From Thioclava sp. JE_KL1 (lineage in GTDB: Bacteria; Pseudomonadota; Alphaproteobacteria; Rhodobacterales; Rhodobacteraceae): a DNA stretch of 46,229 nucleotides. Shown in pieces: positions 17,314-24,669 of the stretch (position 1 is its first letter; each line of letters opens with the position of its first letter). The stretch is from assembly GCF_009296265.1 (NCBI RefSeq), contig NZ_WBJS01000015.1:1-46229 (forward strand), in the 5' to 3' direction. Under the pieces are notes generated by a model. The model saw only the letters and a list, made by a program, of their open reading frames with translations. It searched no databases and was not told where the DNA came from. Made by a program: the position numbers and the translations under genes.

Positions 17314-18669
17314 ATGCCCGTTACCCCCAAAGCCCCGCTCGCCATCGTGGCCCTTGCGACACTCCTGTCCCTCGTTGTTTTCACCCTGCCGCTGACCACG
17401 CTCGAGGCGATGACCGCCGCGCTCGGGCTTGGCCCTGCGCAGCAGGCTTGGATCATGTCGGGGATGCCATTGGGGGCGGCCTGCGGGCTTCTGATCGCCG
17501 GGGCCTTCGGCGATACGCTGGGGCGGCGGCGGACCTTCGTGGGCGGGCTGTGGCTCACCGCGCTCGCTTCCGTTGCCGCTGCACTCGCGCCGACCGGTCT
17601 GTTCCTGATCGTCGCGCGTGTCGTGCAGGGCCTCGGCAGCGCCGGGATCATGGCCTGCGGCCTCGGGCTTCTCGGCCAGATCTACGAGGGCGAGCCACGC
17701 CGCCGTGCCGCCGCGATCTGGGCCGCGGGCCTTGGCGCGGGCGTGGCGCTCGGGCCGATCCTCGCCGCGGCGCTGCTGCCGATTGGCGGATGGCCCGCAG
17801 GGCATTGGGCGATTGCGCTCGCGGCGACCATCCTTGCGCTGAGCGCCTCGGCCCGCCTTCCCGAGAGCCCGCGCAGCCCGCATCGGGTCGACCTCACGGG
17901 CGGCCTGCTTCTGATGCTCGGCCTCGGCTGCCTGCTCTCGGCGCTCACCGAGTTGCGGTTGGGAGCTTTCGGCGTGGTGGGCTTGCTCGCATTGGGCGCG
18001 CTCGCCTTTCTGGCTCTCTTTTTGCGCACCGAACGCCGGGCTCCGAACCCGATCCTGCGGCTCGATCTCTTTGCCCATGCGCCCTTCACCGGCGCGACAC
18101 TCGCGGCTTTCGCCTCGGGCGCGGGCGTGCTTGCGCTGATGTCTTTGGTGCCAACCGTGCTGGTGCGCGGCATGGGGCAGACGCCACTTACGGCCGCTTT
18201 CGTTCTCCTCGCATGGTCGGCGTTGACCGCGATCTCCGCGCTCAACGCGCATCGCTTGCCCGCGCGCTGGAACTCGCGCCAGCGCGTGATCGGCGGGATC
18301 GTCGGCTGCGCGGTCGGGCAGGCCCTGATGCTGCTCGCGACGCCTGCGGCGAGTTGGGCGATCCTCGTGCCGGGGCTGCTGATTGCCGGGGTCTCGAACG
18401 GTATCCTGAACGCCGCGCTGGGGCATGAGGCGGTGCAATCCGTCCCGCCCGAGCGCGCCGCGATGGGGTCGGCCGCCAACAATACCGCGCGCTATCTCGG
18501 CTCCGCCCTCGGGATCGCCTTGATCTCGATCCTGATTGCCGGACGCGATGGCGAGCGCTTCTTCGCGGGCTGGCACGAGGCCGTGGTGATGAGCACCTTG
18601 TTCAGCGGATTGGCAGTGTTTGCGATGCTCGGCCTCGCACGCGAGCGCGGTTCCCTCGGTGCGCGATGA
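17314..18669 (+). CDS. MFS transporter, DHA2-like drug efflux family
   Basis: A 451-residue inner-membrane protein that I read as 12-14 hydrophobic helices. Motif A is GDTLGRRRTF in the loop after helix 2, and the conserved RVVQGLGSAGIM lies in helix 4. The second half includes a helix ending NAHRLPARWNSRQR. By family it exports small hydrophobic compounds with proton exchange. AAGGA lies 8 bases before ATG 17314. It is monocistronic by spacing (645 bp to the inositol operon is occupied only by the fragment above). The substrate is unknown. Confidence 0.85.
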   Translation: MPVTPKAPLAIVALATLLSLVVFTLPLTTLEAMTAALGLGPAQQAWIMSGMPLGAACGLLIAGAFGDTLGRRRTFVGGLWLTALASVAAALAPTGLFLIVARVVQGLGSAGIMACGLGLLGQIYEGEPRRRAAAIWAAGLGAGVALGPILAAALLPIGGWPAGHWAIALAATILALSASARLPESPRSPHRVDLTGGLLLMLGLGCLLSALTELRLGAFGVVGLLALGALAFLALFLRTERRAPNPILRLDLFAHAPFTGATLAAFASGAGVLALMSLVPTVLVRGMGQTPLTAAFVLLAWSALTAISALNAHRLPARWNSRQRVIGGIVGCAVGQALMLLATPAASWAILVPGLLIAGVSNGILNAALGHEAVQSVPPERAAMGSAANNTARYLGSALGIALISILIAGRDGERFFAGWHEAVVMSTLFSGLAVFAMLGLARERGSLGAR

Positions 18670-18760
18670 GCGCAGTCCCGTGTCAGGCGTCGCCGCCGCA
18701 TCGCCGGACCGCGCGCTGAGGATCCAGGTGGCTGCACCCTGGACGTTCTGCGGCGTGCGG

Positions 18761-18955
18761 CTACTGCCGGGTCAGCCTCACCGTGAACCCGCCGCCACTC
18801 ATGGTGAATGTCGCGAGCTTGCGTGCGTCATAGGCGGCATGCACATCGAAGGACTTGAAGTAAAACGGCCAGACATATCCGGGGCCCAAGACAACGCGAT
18901 AGGATATGTCGCAGATCACGGTGTCGTCGTTTTGCTTCTTGGCTGTCGTTGTCAT
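18761..18955 (-). CDS. hypothetical small protein
   Basis: A 64-residue frame starting MTTTAKKQNDDTVICDISYR and ending FTMSGGGFTVRLTRQ. The composition is protein-like with alternating beta-type residues, no signal peptide and no membrane helix. The Shine-Dalgarno is weak (GGTG). An earlier ATG at 18988 would add 11 residues. Its orientation is opposite to the flanking genes and no family comes to mind. It could be spurious. Confidence 0.35.
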   Translation of the reverse strand: MTTTAKKQNDDTVICDISYRVVLGPGYVWPFYFKSFDVHAAYDARKLATFTMSGGGFTVRLTRQ

Positions 18956-18989
18956 CTGCACCACAACCCGATGTAGGATTGCGCGCAAC

Positions 18990-19474
18990 GTTGCGGGCTA
19001 TACACTGATTTTGTTATTAGATTCTGGCGAGTTTCAAGCAAATCTTTGCGGTTCTTTTGCGCATAGGTTTGCGCAAATTTCGCGTAAGTTTGCGTTTTGA
19101 TTCAGTGTCTTGAGAAGAAAGTTCTTTCCGAGTCGAGCTTAGCTTTTTTCTGTTTTGAGGGGAAGGAAAACGAACGCATGTTCTTGGCATTTTTTGAAAC
19201 TGGGAAGCTCGGCGGCTCCGATTCCGAGATCATTTTCTTCGCTCCAACTCCGAGAACTGAATAACGCGGAAAAAATATTAAAGACAACGGGATGGGTGAT
19301 TTTCATAGCGGCACGCTTAGTCCACTGAAACCATGCGACCTGATCAGTCGTCGTCAAGCTTTTCTGTCAGGCGTCGTATCCGATGCGAAGGCCCCTCATG
19401 GCTTACTTTAGCTCCGTAAAACGGTCATATTGATGCGCAATGCACCATTTGTAGATCAAGTTCTTGGTTGGTCC
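18990..19474. other. AT-rich stretch without a recognisable gene
   Basis: About 480 bp with clearly lower GC than the surroundings, containing A and T runs (for example near 19140-19170 and 19268-19285). I see no convincing coding frame. It contains the phased TTTGCG motifs described separately, and at 19434-19440 a TGCGCAA that resembles half of the hipB operator. Its composition suggests acquired DNA. Confidence 0.5.
19045..19094 (+). repeat. phased TTTGCG iterons
   Basis: Exact TTTGCG occurs at 19045, 19056, 19068 and 19089, and a near copy TTTCGC at 19078. The steps are 11, 12, 10 and 11 bp, about one helical turn each, so all copies would face the same side of the DNA. This looks like a cooperative binding array. 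The nearest rightward gene is hipB, 450 bp away. Confidence 0.5.
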
Positions 19475-19502
19475 TTGACATGCGCCTTGCGGCCCATAAA
19501 TC
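19475..19502 (+). promoter_or_regulatory. sigma-70-type promoter of hipBA
   Basis: A consensus -35 TTGACA (19475-19480) is followed after 16 bp by TAAATC (19497-19502) as a possible -10. Transcription would begin within the palindrome just downstream, 30-40 bp before the hipB start, which is the usual place for autorepression. Confidence 0.6.
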
Positions 19503-19506
19503 ATGC

Positions 19507-19528
19507 ATAGCGCATTGATATGCGCTAT
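19507..19528. promoter_or_regulatory. hipB operator palindrome
   Basis: ATAGCGCA and TGCGCTAT form a perfect 8-bp inverted repeat with a 6-bp spacer (TTGATA). It begins directly after the putative -10 element and ends 14 bp before hipB, so a HipB dimer bound here would block transcription of the module. Confidence 0.8.
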
Positions 19529-19542
19529 TTACGGAGCATGGC

Positions 19543-19881
19543 ATGCCGAAGCCCAGTACCAGAAACTACTCGCCGATCGCCCGCGACGCTGCCGCCCTGC
19601 TGGGCGAGATGATCCGCGCGGCGCGGATCCGGCGGCGCATGACTGCGGCCGAACTCGGCAAACGGGCCGGCGTGTCGCGCGGACTGGTGTCGCGGGTCGA
19701 GGCCGGCGACATGGGGGCCGCGCTGGGCGCGGCTTTCGAGATGGCGGCCGTGCTCGGCGTGCCGCTCTTCGATGCGGCGCCCGAGCGGGTTTCCCAGGCG
19801 CTCGAGAGCACCCGCGAGGTCAATGCGCTCCTGCCCAAGCGCGCCTTCCAGCTGACGGCGGAGGTCGACGATGACTTCTAA
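19543..19881 (+). CDS. hipB: HipB-like XRE-family antitoxin
   Basis: A 112-residue DNA-binding antitoxin. The helix-turn-helix spans about residues 20-75 (LLGEMIRAARIRRRMTAAEL, RAGVSRGLVSRVEAGDM, AFEMAAVLGVPLF). The tail (NALLPKRAFQLTAEVDDDF) would contact HipA. GGAG lies 6 bases before the ATG. It overlaps hipA by 11 bp, so the pair is translationally coupled. By family it neutralises HipA and represses its own promoter; the palindrome upstream supports this. Confidence 0.88.
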   Translation: MPKPSTRNYSPIARDAAALLGEMIRAARIRRRMTAAELGKRAGVSRGLVSRVEAGDMGAALGAAFEMAAVLGVPLFDAAPERVSQALESTREVNALLPKRAFQLTAEVDDDF

Positions 19882-21163
19882 GCTCATCGATCCGGCCAAG
19901 CATGGGTTCGTCTGGACCTGGCTGCCTGGCGCCACGAGCCCTGTGGTGGCGGGCCGCATTGACCTCGTCGATGGACTCTACCAGTTCGCCTATGGCCAGA
20001 GCTATCTCGAGCGCGGAGACGCGATCGCGCTCTACACACCCGAGCTGCCGCTGAAGAAGGGCCGCCAGGTCCCCTCCGCGCCGCACAAGATCGCTGGATG
20101 TCTGCGTGATGGGGCACCGGACAACTGGGGGCGCCGGGTGATCCATTCATATGTGACGGGCACGCGCGACCGCACAGCTGACACCGGCGAGATCGACGAG
20201 CTGAGCTACATGCTCCTCTCGGGATCGGACCGCACTGGCGCGCTCGATTTTCAGGCGTCCTCCAGCACCTATGAGCCGCGGATGACCCAAACGGCCACGC
20301 TGGAGGAGATGATGGAGGCGGCCCGCCTGGTCGAGGCTGGCACGCCGCTGCCGCGCGAACTCGACGAGGCAATGAACCATGGCACCTCGATCGGGGGCGC
20401 GCGCCCGAAGGCGCAGATCACCGATGGGGATCGCAAATTCATCGCGAAGTTTCCCTCGAGCCGCGATCCGCACAAGATCGTCGGCGCTGAGCTCGTGGGT
20501 CTGCGGCTCGCCGAGCGCGTCGGCATCCACGTGGCGCGGGCCGATCTCATCGAGGTGCGGGGCCGCGATGTGTTGCTTGTGGAGCGGTTCGACCGCGCGC
20601 CGAAGGGCGAGCTTTGGACCCGGCGCCACATGGTGTCTGCCCTGACCATGTTGGGTCTCGACGAAGACCGCAGCTACTACGGCAGCTATGAGGAGCTGGC
20701 GGGCCTCCTACGGCGTGGCGGAACCAATCCGGAGGAAACGCAGATCGAGCTCTTCCGCCGGATGGTCTTCAACATCCTGATCGGGAATACCGACGATCAC
20801 GCCCGCAATCACGCGGCCTTCTGGGATGGGGAATGGCTCACGCTCACGCCAGCCTACGACATCGAGCCGCGCCCGCGAATGAGCCGGGAGGCCAATCAGG
20901 CGATCCGGGTGCATGGCACCTCGCGCGAGAGCCGGGTGGCGCTTGCCATCGAGGCGGCCCCCATGTTCGGCCTCTCTGCCGCGGCAGCCATGGAGATCAT
21001 CGTGCACCAGGTGGAGACCATCCACGAGGGCTTTGCGGAGGCGGCCGAGGAGGCGCGCCTCACGGAAACCGACATCAGGGCACTCGGCAACCGGGCGATA
21101 CTCAACTCCTATGCCTTCGAGGGCGCACCCGAAAAAATCGCCCGTCTCGACCGCCCGCTCTGA
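19871..21163 (+). CDS. hipA: HipA-like serine/threonine kinase toxin
   Basis: A 430-residue HipA-family kinase. The N-terminal subdomain is about residues 1-105. The glycine-rich loop region GTSIGGARPKAQI precedes the ATP-site lysine in KFIAKFPSS. The catalytic loop is FNILIGNTDDHARNHAAF, and the Mg-binding Asp lies in LTPAYDIEP. All key residues are present, so the kinase should be active. Known HipA proteins phosphorylate glutamyl-tRNA synthetase or other translation factors and induce growth arrest; the target here is unknown. Length agrees with E. coli HipA (440). Confidence 0.9.
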   Translation: MTSKLIDPAKHGFVWTWLPGATSPVVAGRIDLVDGLYQFAYGQSYLERGDAIALYTPELPLKKGRQVPSAPHKIAGCLRDGAPDNWGRRVIHSYVTGTRDRTADTGEIDELSYMLLSGSDRTGALDFQASSSTYEPRMTQTATLEEMMEAARLVEAGTPLPRELDEAMNHGTSIGGARPKAQITDGDRKFIAKFPSSRDPHKIVGAELVGLRLAERVGIHVARADLIEVRGRDVLLVERFDRAPKGELWTRRHMVSALTMLGLDEDRSYYGSYEELAGLLRRGGTNPEETQIELFRRMVFNILIGNTDDHARNHAAFWDGEWLTLTPAYDIEPRPRMSREANQAIRVHGTSRESRVALAIEAAPMFGLSAAAAMEIIVHQVETIHEGFAEAAEEARLTETDIRALGNRAILNSYAFEGAPEKIARLDRPL

Positions 21164-21198
21164 GCCGCATTTTCATTGACCGACGCATCCCGGCCTCA

Positions 21199-21231
21199 AT
21201 GCAAGACCGGTTTGCCGGACCGGCCTTGCAT
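21199..21231 (+). terminator. hairpin after hipBA
   Basis: ATGCAAGACCGG and CCGGCCTTGCAT pair at 11 of 12 positions around a 9-base loop, starting 36 bp after the hipA stop. No T tract follows, so it may be a weak terminator or a symmetrical site of another kind. Confidence 0.45.
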
Positions 21232-21295
21232 CGCGACTAACCCAGACGAGCCCCACTCACTTCTCTGCATTCTCCCAAATCATGAGGCGCAAACG

Positions 21296-21706
21296 ATGAA
21301 CACTGTCAAATCTGAGGTGGAACAAGGTCCGAAAGACTGGTTCGCCCTCACCCTCCGGGAGAAGAACATCCTTGAGCACTTGTCGGGGATCTATTCTGGG
21401 GTGCCCCAGACTTTGGAAATCGAAGCGGAGAAGCCCGTTCTCGTGGTGCGGAGTGCAAACTCGGCGGCGCGCCGAAGACTGGGCGTGCCGGCGCCGACAC
21501 CCGAAGAGGTTTTTCGGATAAGGCAATTCTGCTTGGCTAACCCACAATCTGTCACGCTCACGGTCAGTGAGGGCGGTCGGCTCGTCGCGCGTGGAATTCA
21601 GCTATTGTGCCGGCCTGCCCTGATTGGCCCAGAGATAAGGAACCAGCCCGGGCACCAGTTGGGATCCAAGCTCGCAGGCATATATCCTGACCATGAAAAT
21701 CCATGA
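21296..21706 (+). CDS. hypothetical protein
   Basis: A 136-residue soluble protein with no signal peptide. The start (MNTVKSEVEQ) has GAGGCG upstream. A segment SANSAARRRLGVPAPTPEEV precedes FRIRQFCLANPQSVTLTVSE, which looks like mixed alpha/beta. I cannot assign a family. The C-terminal part after about residue 105 ends only 8 bp before the left end of the MITE-like element, so the native end may have been altered. It follows hipBA on the same strand but the hairpin separates them. Confidence 0.5.
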   Translation: MNTVKSEVEQGPKDWFALTLREKNILEHLSGIYSGVPQTLEIEAEKPVLVVRSANSAARRRLGVPAPTPEEVFRIRQFCLANPQSVTLTVSEGGRLVARGIQLLCRPALIGPEIRNQPGHQLGSKLAGIYPDHENP

Positions 21707-21713
21707 TCTCTGC

Positions 21714-21806
21714 GGCTCTGATGATGTGACCGCCCCCCGACGGCTTCGATGTGCCAAGGTGGGTCTGCGATGATCCACAAAGGAGGACGGTCACATCATC
21801 AGAGCC
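21714..21806. mobile_element. 93-bp MITE-like element with perfect terminal inverted repeats
   Basis: GGCTCTGATGATGTGACCG (21714-21732) is repeated exactly in inverted form at 21788-21806. The similarity continues inward imperfectly (CCCCCC against TCCTCC), giving arms of about 25 bp. The 43 bp between has no reading frame. Outer ends look like IS termini, and the size fits a miniature inverted-repeat element or a solo IS remnant. I see no clear target duplication in the flanks. Confidence 0.72.
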
Positions 21807-21892
21807 AGTGAAAGATGCCAAATCCGGTTCGCGAATTTGCTATTTTCGAAAAGGAGCAGATTTGTCTGTAACTCTATCGGCACACTTCTGGC

Positions 21893-22165
21893 TCATCGTC
21901 GCCAAGGTTTGCCTTCGGAGGATTTCCCACGGGGTGGGTGGGTGCGGGCGTAGGTAGCAGCGCCCTCGAATGCTTCTCTTGGAATCGAGGGATGCTCTTC
22001 ACAGAGATCATCCAAGGTATCGCCGTCGCTAAGCCTGCCAAGCACAGATCGGCAAGTGACCCGCGTGCCTTTAATCACCGGCTCTCCACCCAGTATCTCA
22101 TCGCGCGACTCTCGGTGATCGCTAAGCAAAGATGGGTGGCTTGTTGGGCGGCTCGGCTGGGTCAT
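21893..22165 (-). CDS. DUF433 antitoxin-like protein, orphan
   Basis: A 90-residue protein whose core ILGGEPVIKGTRVTCRSVLG, LSDGDTLDDLCEEHPSIPRE and YARTHPP is the DUF433 pattern (winged-helix, VapB45-like). Such genes normally overlap a DUF5615 PIN-like toxin gene. Here the DNA after the stop on that strand shows only an 18-codon frame without a PIN motif before the MITE-like element, so the toxin appears lost. The protein may still bind DNA. The start at 22165 has AGG at a suitable distance. Confidence 0.75.
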   Translation of the reverse strand: MTQPSRPTSHPSLLSDHRESRDEILGGEPVIKGTRVTCRSVLGRLSDGDTLDDLCEEHPSIPREAFEGAATYARTHPPRGKSSEGKPWRR

Positions 22166-22237
22166 TTCAAACCTGTTCAGTTATAGATCTCTTAACTCTC
22201 CGGCGAGATTGCATGAAGAGCAATGCTTGCTGCCTAC

Positions 22238-22490
22238 TTACTTGAGAGCAGGTAAGTCCACTATACAGAGGATCACGGCGAACATCCGGCGAAAGACCGC
22301 CAGGATCAGCGCGATCACGATCGTGGCCGGCAGGGCGATCACGATCGTGGCCGGCAGGGCGATCACGTTGCGCAGGAATAGGATCTGCAGGGGAGAATAG
22401 CTGGCGGTCAGCGCTTTCGCGAAGGCGTCATTGGCGCTCAGGCAGGCCACCTCCCACGCACATCAGGAATATGCCTTGCGTGTAAGGTCT
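22238..22490 (-). pseudogene. EamA/DMT-family permease, truncated and frameshifted
   Basis: The minus strand encodes QGIFLMCV in one frame and, after a frame change near 22450, ACLSANDAFAKALTASYSPL followed by QILFLRNVIALPAT in another. Together they match the first two helices of EamA/RhaT-type drug/metabolite transporters. The reading continues through an 8-residue duplication (IVIALPAT twice) caused by a 24-bp repeat and stops at 22238 after about 75 residues of about 300. No remainder is visible downstream. It is a decayed gene. Confidence 0.65.
22311..22367. repeat. 24-bp tandem repeat, 2.4 copies
   Basis: The unit begins GCGATCACGATCGTGGCCGG and ends CAGG. Copies occupy 22311-22334 and 22335-22358, followed by 9 bases of a third. 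The unit is a multiple of three and so kept the permease frame. It is a simple local duplication, and the short palindrome CGATCACGATCG-type core may have helped it. Confidence 0.85.
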
Positions 22491-22710
22491 CGGTACGATG
22501 GAAATCGCAGAGCTCATCGTCATCACCCTGATTGGACCAGCCCAACACTGTCCGAGGGAGCGCGGAAAGCCCGACATGGTTTTTGGGGCTCGCCGTCAGG
22601 GATGGCGGAAGCTGCGACCGCTCAAGGCCGGTGCAAACATGGCTCGATTATACGGACGCAGTGAGGGGCGCTTTTCCCTCTCTGGATGCTGTGTGTGACG
22701 GGGCGCCAGC
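22491..22710. other. 220-bp stretch without a recognised gene
   Basis: Between the permease relic and the GFA gene I find no frame with convincing protein composition on either strand. It may be degraded sequence of the accessory region. Confidence 0.4.
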
Positions 22711-23127
22711 CTACCCGGATCGACCGGGAAGCCCGTCGAGCCTATCGATCGAGGCCAGGTCATCGTCCCAGTTCGCGCGACTGGAGACGCAAATATGCGC
22801 GGTGGGTCGTATGTCGATCGGGCTATCGAGTGAGCCTGCTGGGACGACGAGGGAGCCATCATGCGCTTGAGAGAACGGCAGTGCCGACCCGCAGTCTGCA
22901 CAGAAGCTCTTCACGTGCTGTGTCCCGGGAACGCGGAATACCCTGATGTTTCCCGTCCCGGACATCCAGGTGATCTCAGCTGTCGATGAAAACAGGTTCG
23001 CAGAATGAGCCGTGCCGCTATCTTTGCGGCAGCGCCCGCAATGGCACAGGAAGAAGCTCTCGAACTCTCCCGATATGCGAAACCTCACGGCTCCACACAG
23101 GCACTTTCCGTTCACCTCGTTATCCAT
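22711..23127 (-). CDS. GFA/CENP-V family zinc enzyme-like protein
   Basis: A 138-residue protein with the GFA (glutathione-dependent formaldehyde-activating enzyme-like) fold. The zinc cysteines are in GKCLCGAVRF, LCHCGRCRKDSGT and SFCADCGSALPF. The central strands (ITWMSGTGNIRVFRVPG) fit the family. Start ATG 23127 gives the expected MDNEVNGKCLCG; the longer upstream frame is not GFA-like. Only a few members were tested biochemically, so the substrate is unknown. It is preceded on its strand by soxR but 238 bp separate them. Confidence 0.85.
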   Translation of the reverse strand: MDNEVNGKCLCGAVRFRISGEFESFFLCHCGRCRKDSGTAHSANLFSSTAEITWMSGTGNIRVFRVPGTQHVKSFCADCGSALPFSQAHDGSLVVPAGSLDSPIDIRPTAHICVSSRANWDDDLASIDRLDGLPGRSG

Positions 23128-23364
23128 TTGCAATCCCCTCAACACGCTCCGACTGGGTCGTCTTCCGGCGCAAAGTCTCACAAGGAGCAACGCGAGCGTC
23201 AACTGCTCACGCAATCCGAAATGCCGATGATCGATCTGTCGACGGTCGGTGGGCGCATTCAGCGTCAAACGGGATAGCGCTTTGAAAGATGACGTCTATT
23301 GCGAATTCACCCAACTCTTTAGGGTGATCGCGCCAGCGTTTTCGGCCGTGCCTTGGCTACGGTC

Positions 23365-23805
23365 TCAGATATCCTCAATCCACTTTCTTGGGCCGGTCCC
23401 TCGCTGACGCAGTTCATCCTTGGGATTGAACATCTTGCAGGATTTCAAGGAGAGGCAGCCGCAGCCGATGCAAGCGGTCAGAGTCTTTCGCAGCCGCTGA
23501 AGTTGGGAAATCTGCTCGTCGACCCGGTGCGTCCACTTCTCTGACAGCACCGCCCAATCGTCTCCGGTTGGAACATGGTCTGTTGGTAGCTTGTCGAGTT
23601 CGGTTTTGATCTCTTCAAGCGTCATGCCGAGGGTCTGAGCGAAACTGATAAAGGCGAGGCGCCGCAGAACGTGGCGCGGGAAGCGTCTGTGCCCGGAGCC
23701 CGCCCGCTCGGACGAGATGAGCCCGCGCTCTTCGTAGTAGCGCAGCGCCGAGGAGGCGATGCCGCTGCGGCGTGAAATTTGATTGATGGTCAGCGTCGTT
23801 TCCAT
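23365..23805 (-). CDS. soxR: SoxR, redox-sensing MerR-family activator
   Basis: A 146-residue MerR-type regulator. The winged HTH is at residues 1-70 (LTINQISRRSGIASSALRYY, ERGLISSERAGSGHRRF). A dimerisation helix follows (about 80-115). CIGCGCLSLKSC is the [2Fe-2S] cluster motif with four cysteines at SoxR spacing (C-x2-C-x-C-x5-C). It senses redox-cycling compounds or oxidants and activates promoters with an overlong spacer. A fitting site lies 32 bp from its start in the divergent direction. Confidence 0.93.
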   Translation of the reverse strand: METTLTINQISRRSGIASSALRYYEERGLISSERAGSGHRRFPRHVLRRLAFISFAQTLGMTLEEIKTELDKLPTDHVPTGDDWAVLSEKWTHRVDEQISQLQRLRKTLTACIGCGCLSLKSCKMFNPKDELRQRGTGPRKWIEDI

Positions 23806-23832
23806 GGCTCGGTCGTTTCTCGCATTTCGGTA

Positions 23833-23863
23833 TTGACCTCAAGTTGGCTTGAACTTTTAGAAC
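23833..23863 (+). promoter_or_regulatory. SoxR-type rightward promoter with SoxR box
   Basis: TTGACC (23833-23838) as -35 and TAGAAC (23858-23863) as a weak -10 are separated by 19 bp, the overlong spacing used by MerR-family activators. CCTCAAGTTGGCTTGAAC (23837-23854) lies in the spacer and agrees with the E. coli SoxR box CCTCAAGTTAACTTGAGG at 14 of 18 positions. It faces the small frame at 23896 and the VOC gene at 24241. Confidence 0.75.
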
Positions 23864-23895
23864 GTCGCTCGTCCGGTGGTCAACGGAGAGAACCA

Positions 23896-24003
23896 ATGCG
23901 AAAGATTCACGCTTATCCTTCGACTCAAAAGTCGCAGGCTTTCCACATGCCGGGACAGGTAGGAAGCCAGCGCGACCGGCTGAACGTTGGGAGCGCATCA
24001 TAA
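23896..24003 (+). CDS. 35-residue frame behind the SoxR promoter
   Basis: A short frame starting MRKIHAYPSTQKSQAFHMPG, with GGAG 8 bases before its ATG and a SoxR-type promoter about 30-60 bp upstream. The stop overlaps the next ATG (TAATG). It is either a small protein, a leader peptide, or the truncated start of a larger SoxR-regulated gene. I do not recognise a family. Confidence 0.35.
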   Translation: MRKIHAYPSTQKSQAFHMPGQVGSQRDRLNVGSAS

Positions 24004-24218
24004 TGCCAGAGACGCACCCGCGAGATTTGCAGCTGCGCGGTGAAGTTCATTGCTTGCTCCACCGCCACGGAGCGACGTCTGTCGTTTGCGCGCTGTTGTG
24101 GGCGTTGCTGCGGTCACGGCAGAGATCCAAATCGATCCCTACGACTACCCTTTGCTCGCATATCCGGCGCGACGTTGGCCTACCACCCGCGCCGCCGGAC
24201 GCGAGGCGATATAACTAA
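24003..24218 (+). CDS. possible 71-residue protein, doubtful
   Basis: A frame coupled by TAATG to the previous one, starting MPETHPRDLQLRGEVHCLLH. Composition is rich in Arg, Leu and His and not clearly protein-like; another frame over 24115-24215 (EIQIDPYDYPLLAYPARRWP) looks at least as good. A frameshifted remnant is the likelier explanation. It fills the gap before the VOC gene. Confidence 0.2.
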   Translation: MPETHPRDLQLRGEVHCLLHRHGATSVVCALLWALLRSRQRSKSIPTTTLCSHIRRDVGLPPAPPDARRYN

Positions 24219-24240
24219 TTGCACTGACAGGAGATCAGAA

Positions 24241-24669
24241 ATGCCCATGGAAATCGACAGCGAAACCGCGCCCGCGAAAAAGCTGGCGGACATGATCGAA
24301 CGTCATGGCCTCATCCTTTTCACCGAACGCTACGAGGCCTGTGTGGAGTTCTACCAAACCAAGCTCGGCCTGCCGCTCTGGTATGAAAAACCGGGGCTGA
24401 CCTGCCTTCGCTTCGGCGGCGGATATTTGATGATCGAGACCGGCGGACGCGCCGAAGGCACCCGGAAAGACATTTCTCAGAACCCGGTTGCGTTGCGCTT
24501 CAACGTCTCAGACGTGAAGGCTGCGGCGCGCCTGCTGGAGGCTCAGGGCGTGCCGGTCGAAGTCAAAATGCACGACTGGGGCACGACCGGCGCGTTCCTC
24601 GACCCCGACGGCAACGTGTGCAGCCTGAAGGACGCCGACGATCCCTTCTTTACCGACGAGCAAGGGTAA
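24241..24669 (+). CDS. VOC-family (glyoxalase/bleomycin-resistance-like) protein
   Basis: A 142-residue single VOC module. Two beta-alpha-beta-beta-beta units are visible: residues about 20-75 (HGLILFTERYEACVEFYQTK, LGLPLWYEKPGLTCLRFGGG) and 85-135 (VALRFNVSDVKAAARLLEAQ, FLDPDGNVCSLKD). Possible metal residues are His near the first strand and Glu or Asp late. AGGAG lies 8 bases before ATG 24241. It may be part of a SoxR-controlled unit with the small frames upstream. The substrate could be an electrophile, an antibiotic or a metabolite; sequence alone cannot decide. Confidence 0.85.
   Translation: MPMEIDSETAPAKKLADMIERHGLILFTERYEACVEFYQTKLGLPLWYEKPGLTCLRFGGGYLMIETGGRAEGTRKDISQNPVALRFNVSDVKAAARLLEAQGVPVEVKMHDWGTTGAFLDPDGNVCSLKDADDPFFTDEQG

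Noticed and set aside
22311-22367. Tandem repeat as a CRISPR array
   Set aside because: The units are directly adjacent without spacers, only 2.4 copies exist, and no cas gene is in the window.
22596-22901. Possible genes between the permease relic and GFA
   Set aside because: Frames on both strands overlap the GFA gene or show no protein-like composition.
23307-23327. TCACCC/GGGTGA hairpin as soxR terminator
   Set aside because: A 6-bp stem with a 9-base loop and no T tract is too weak to call.
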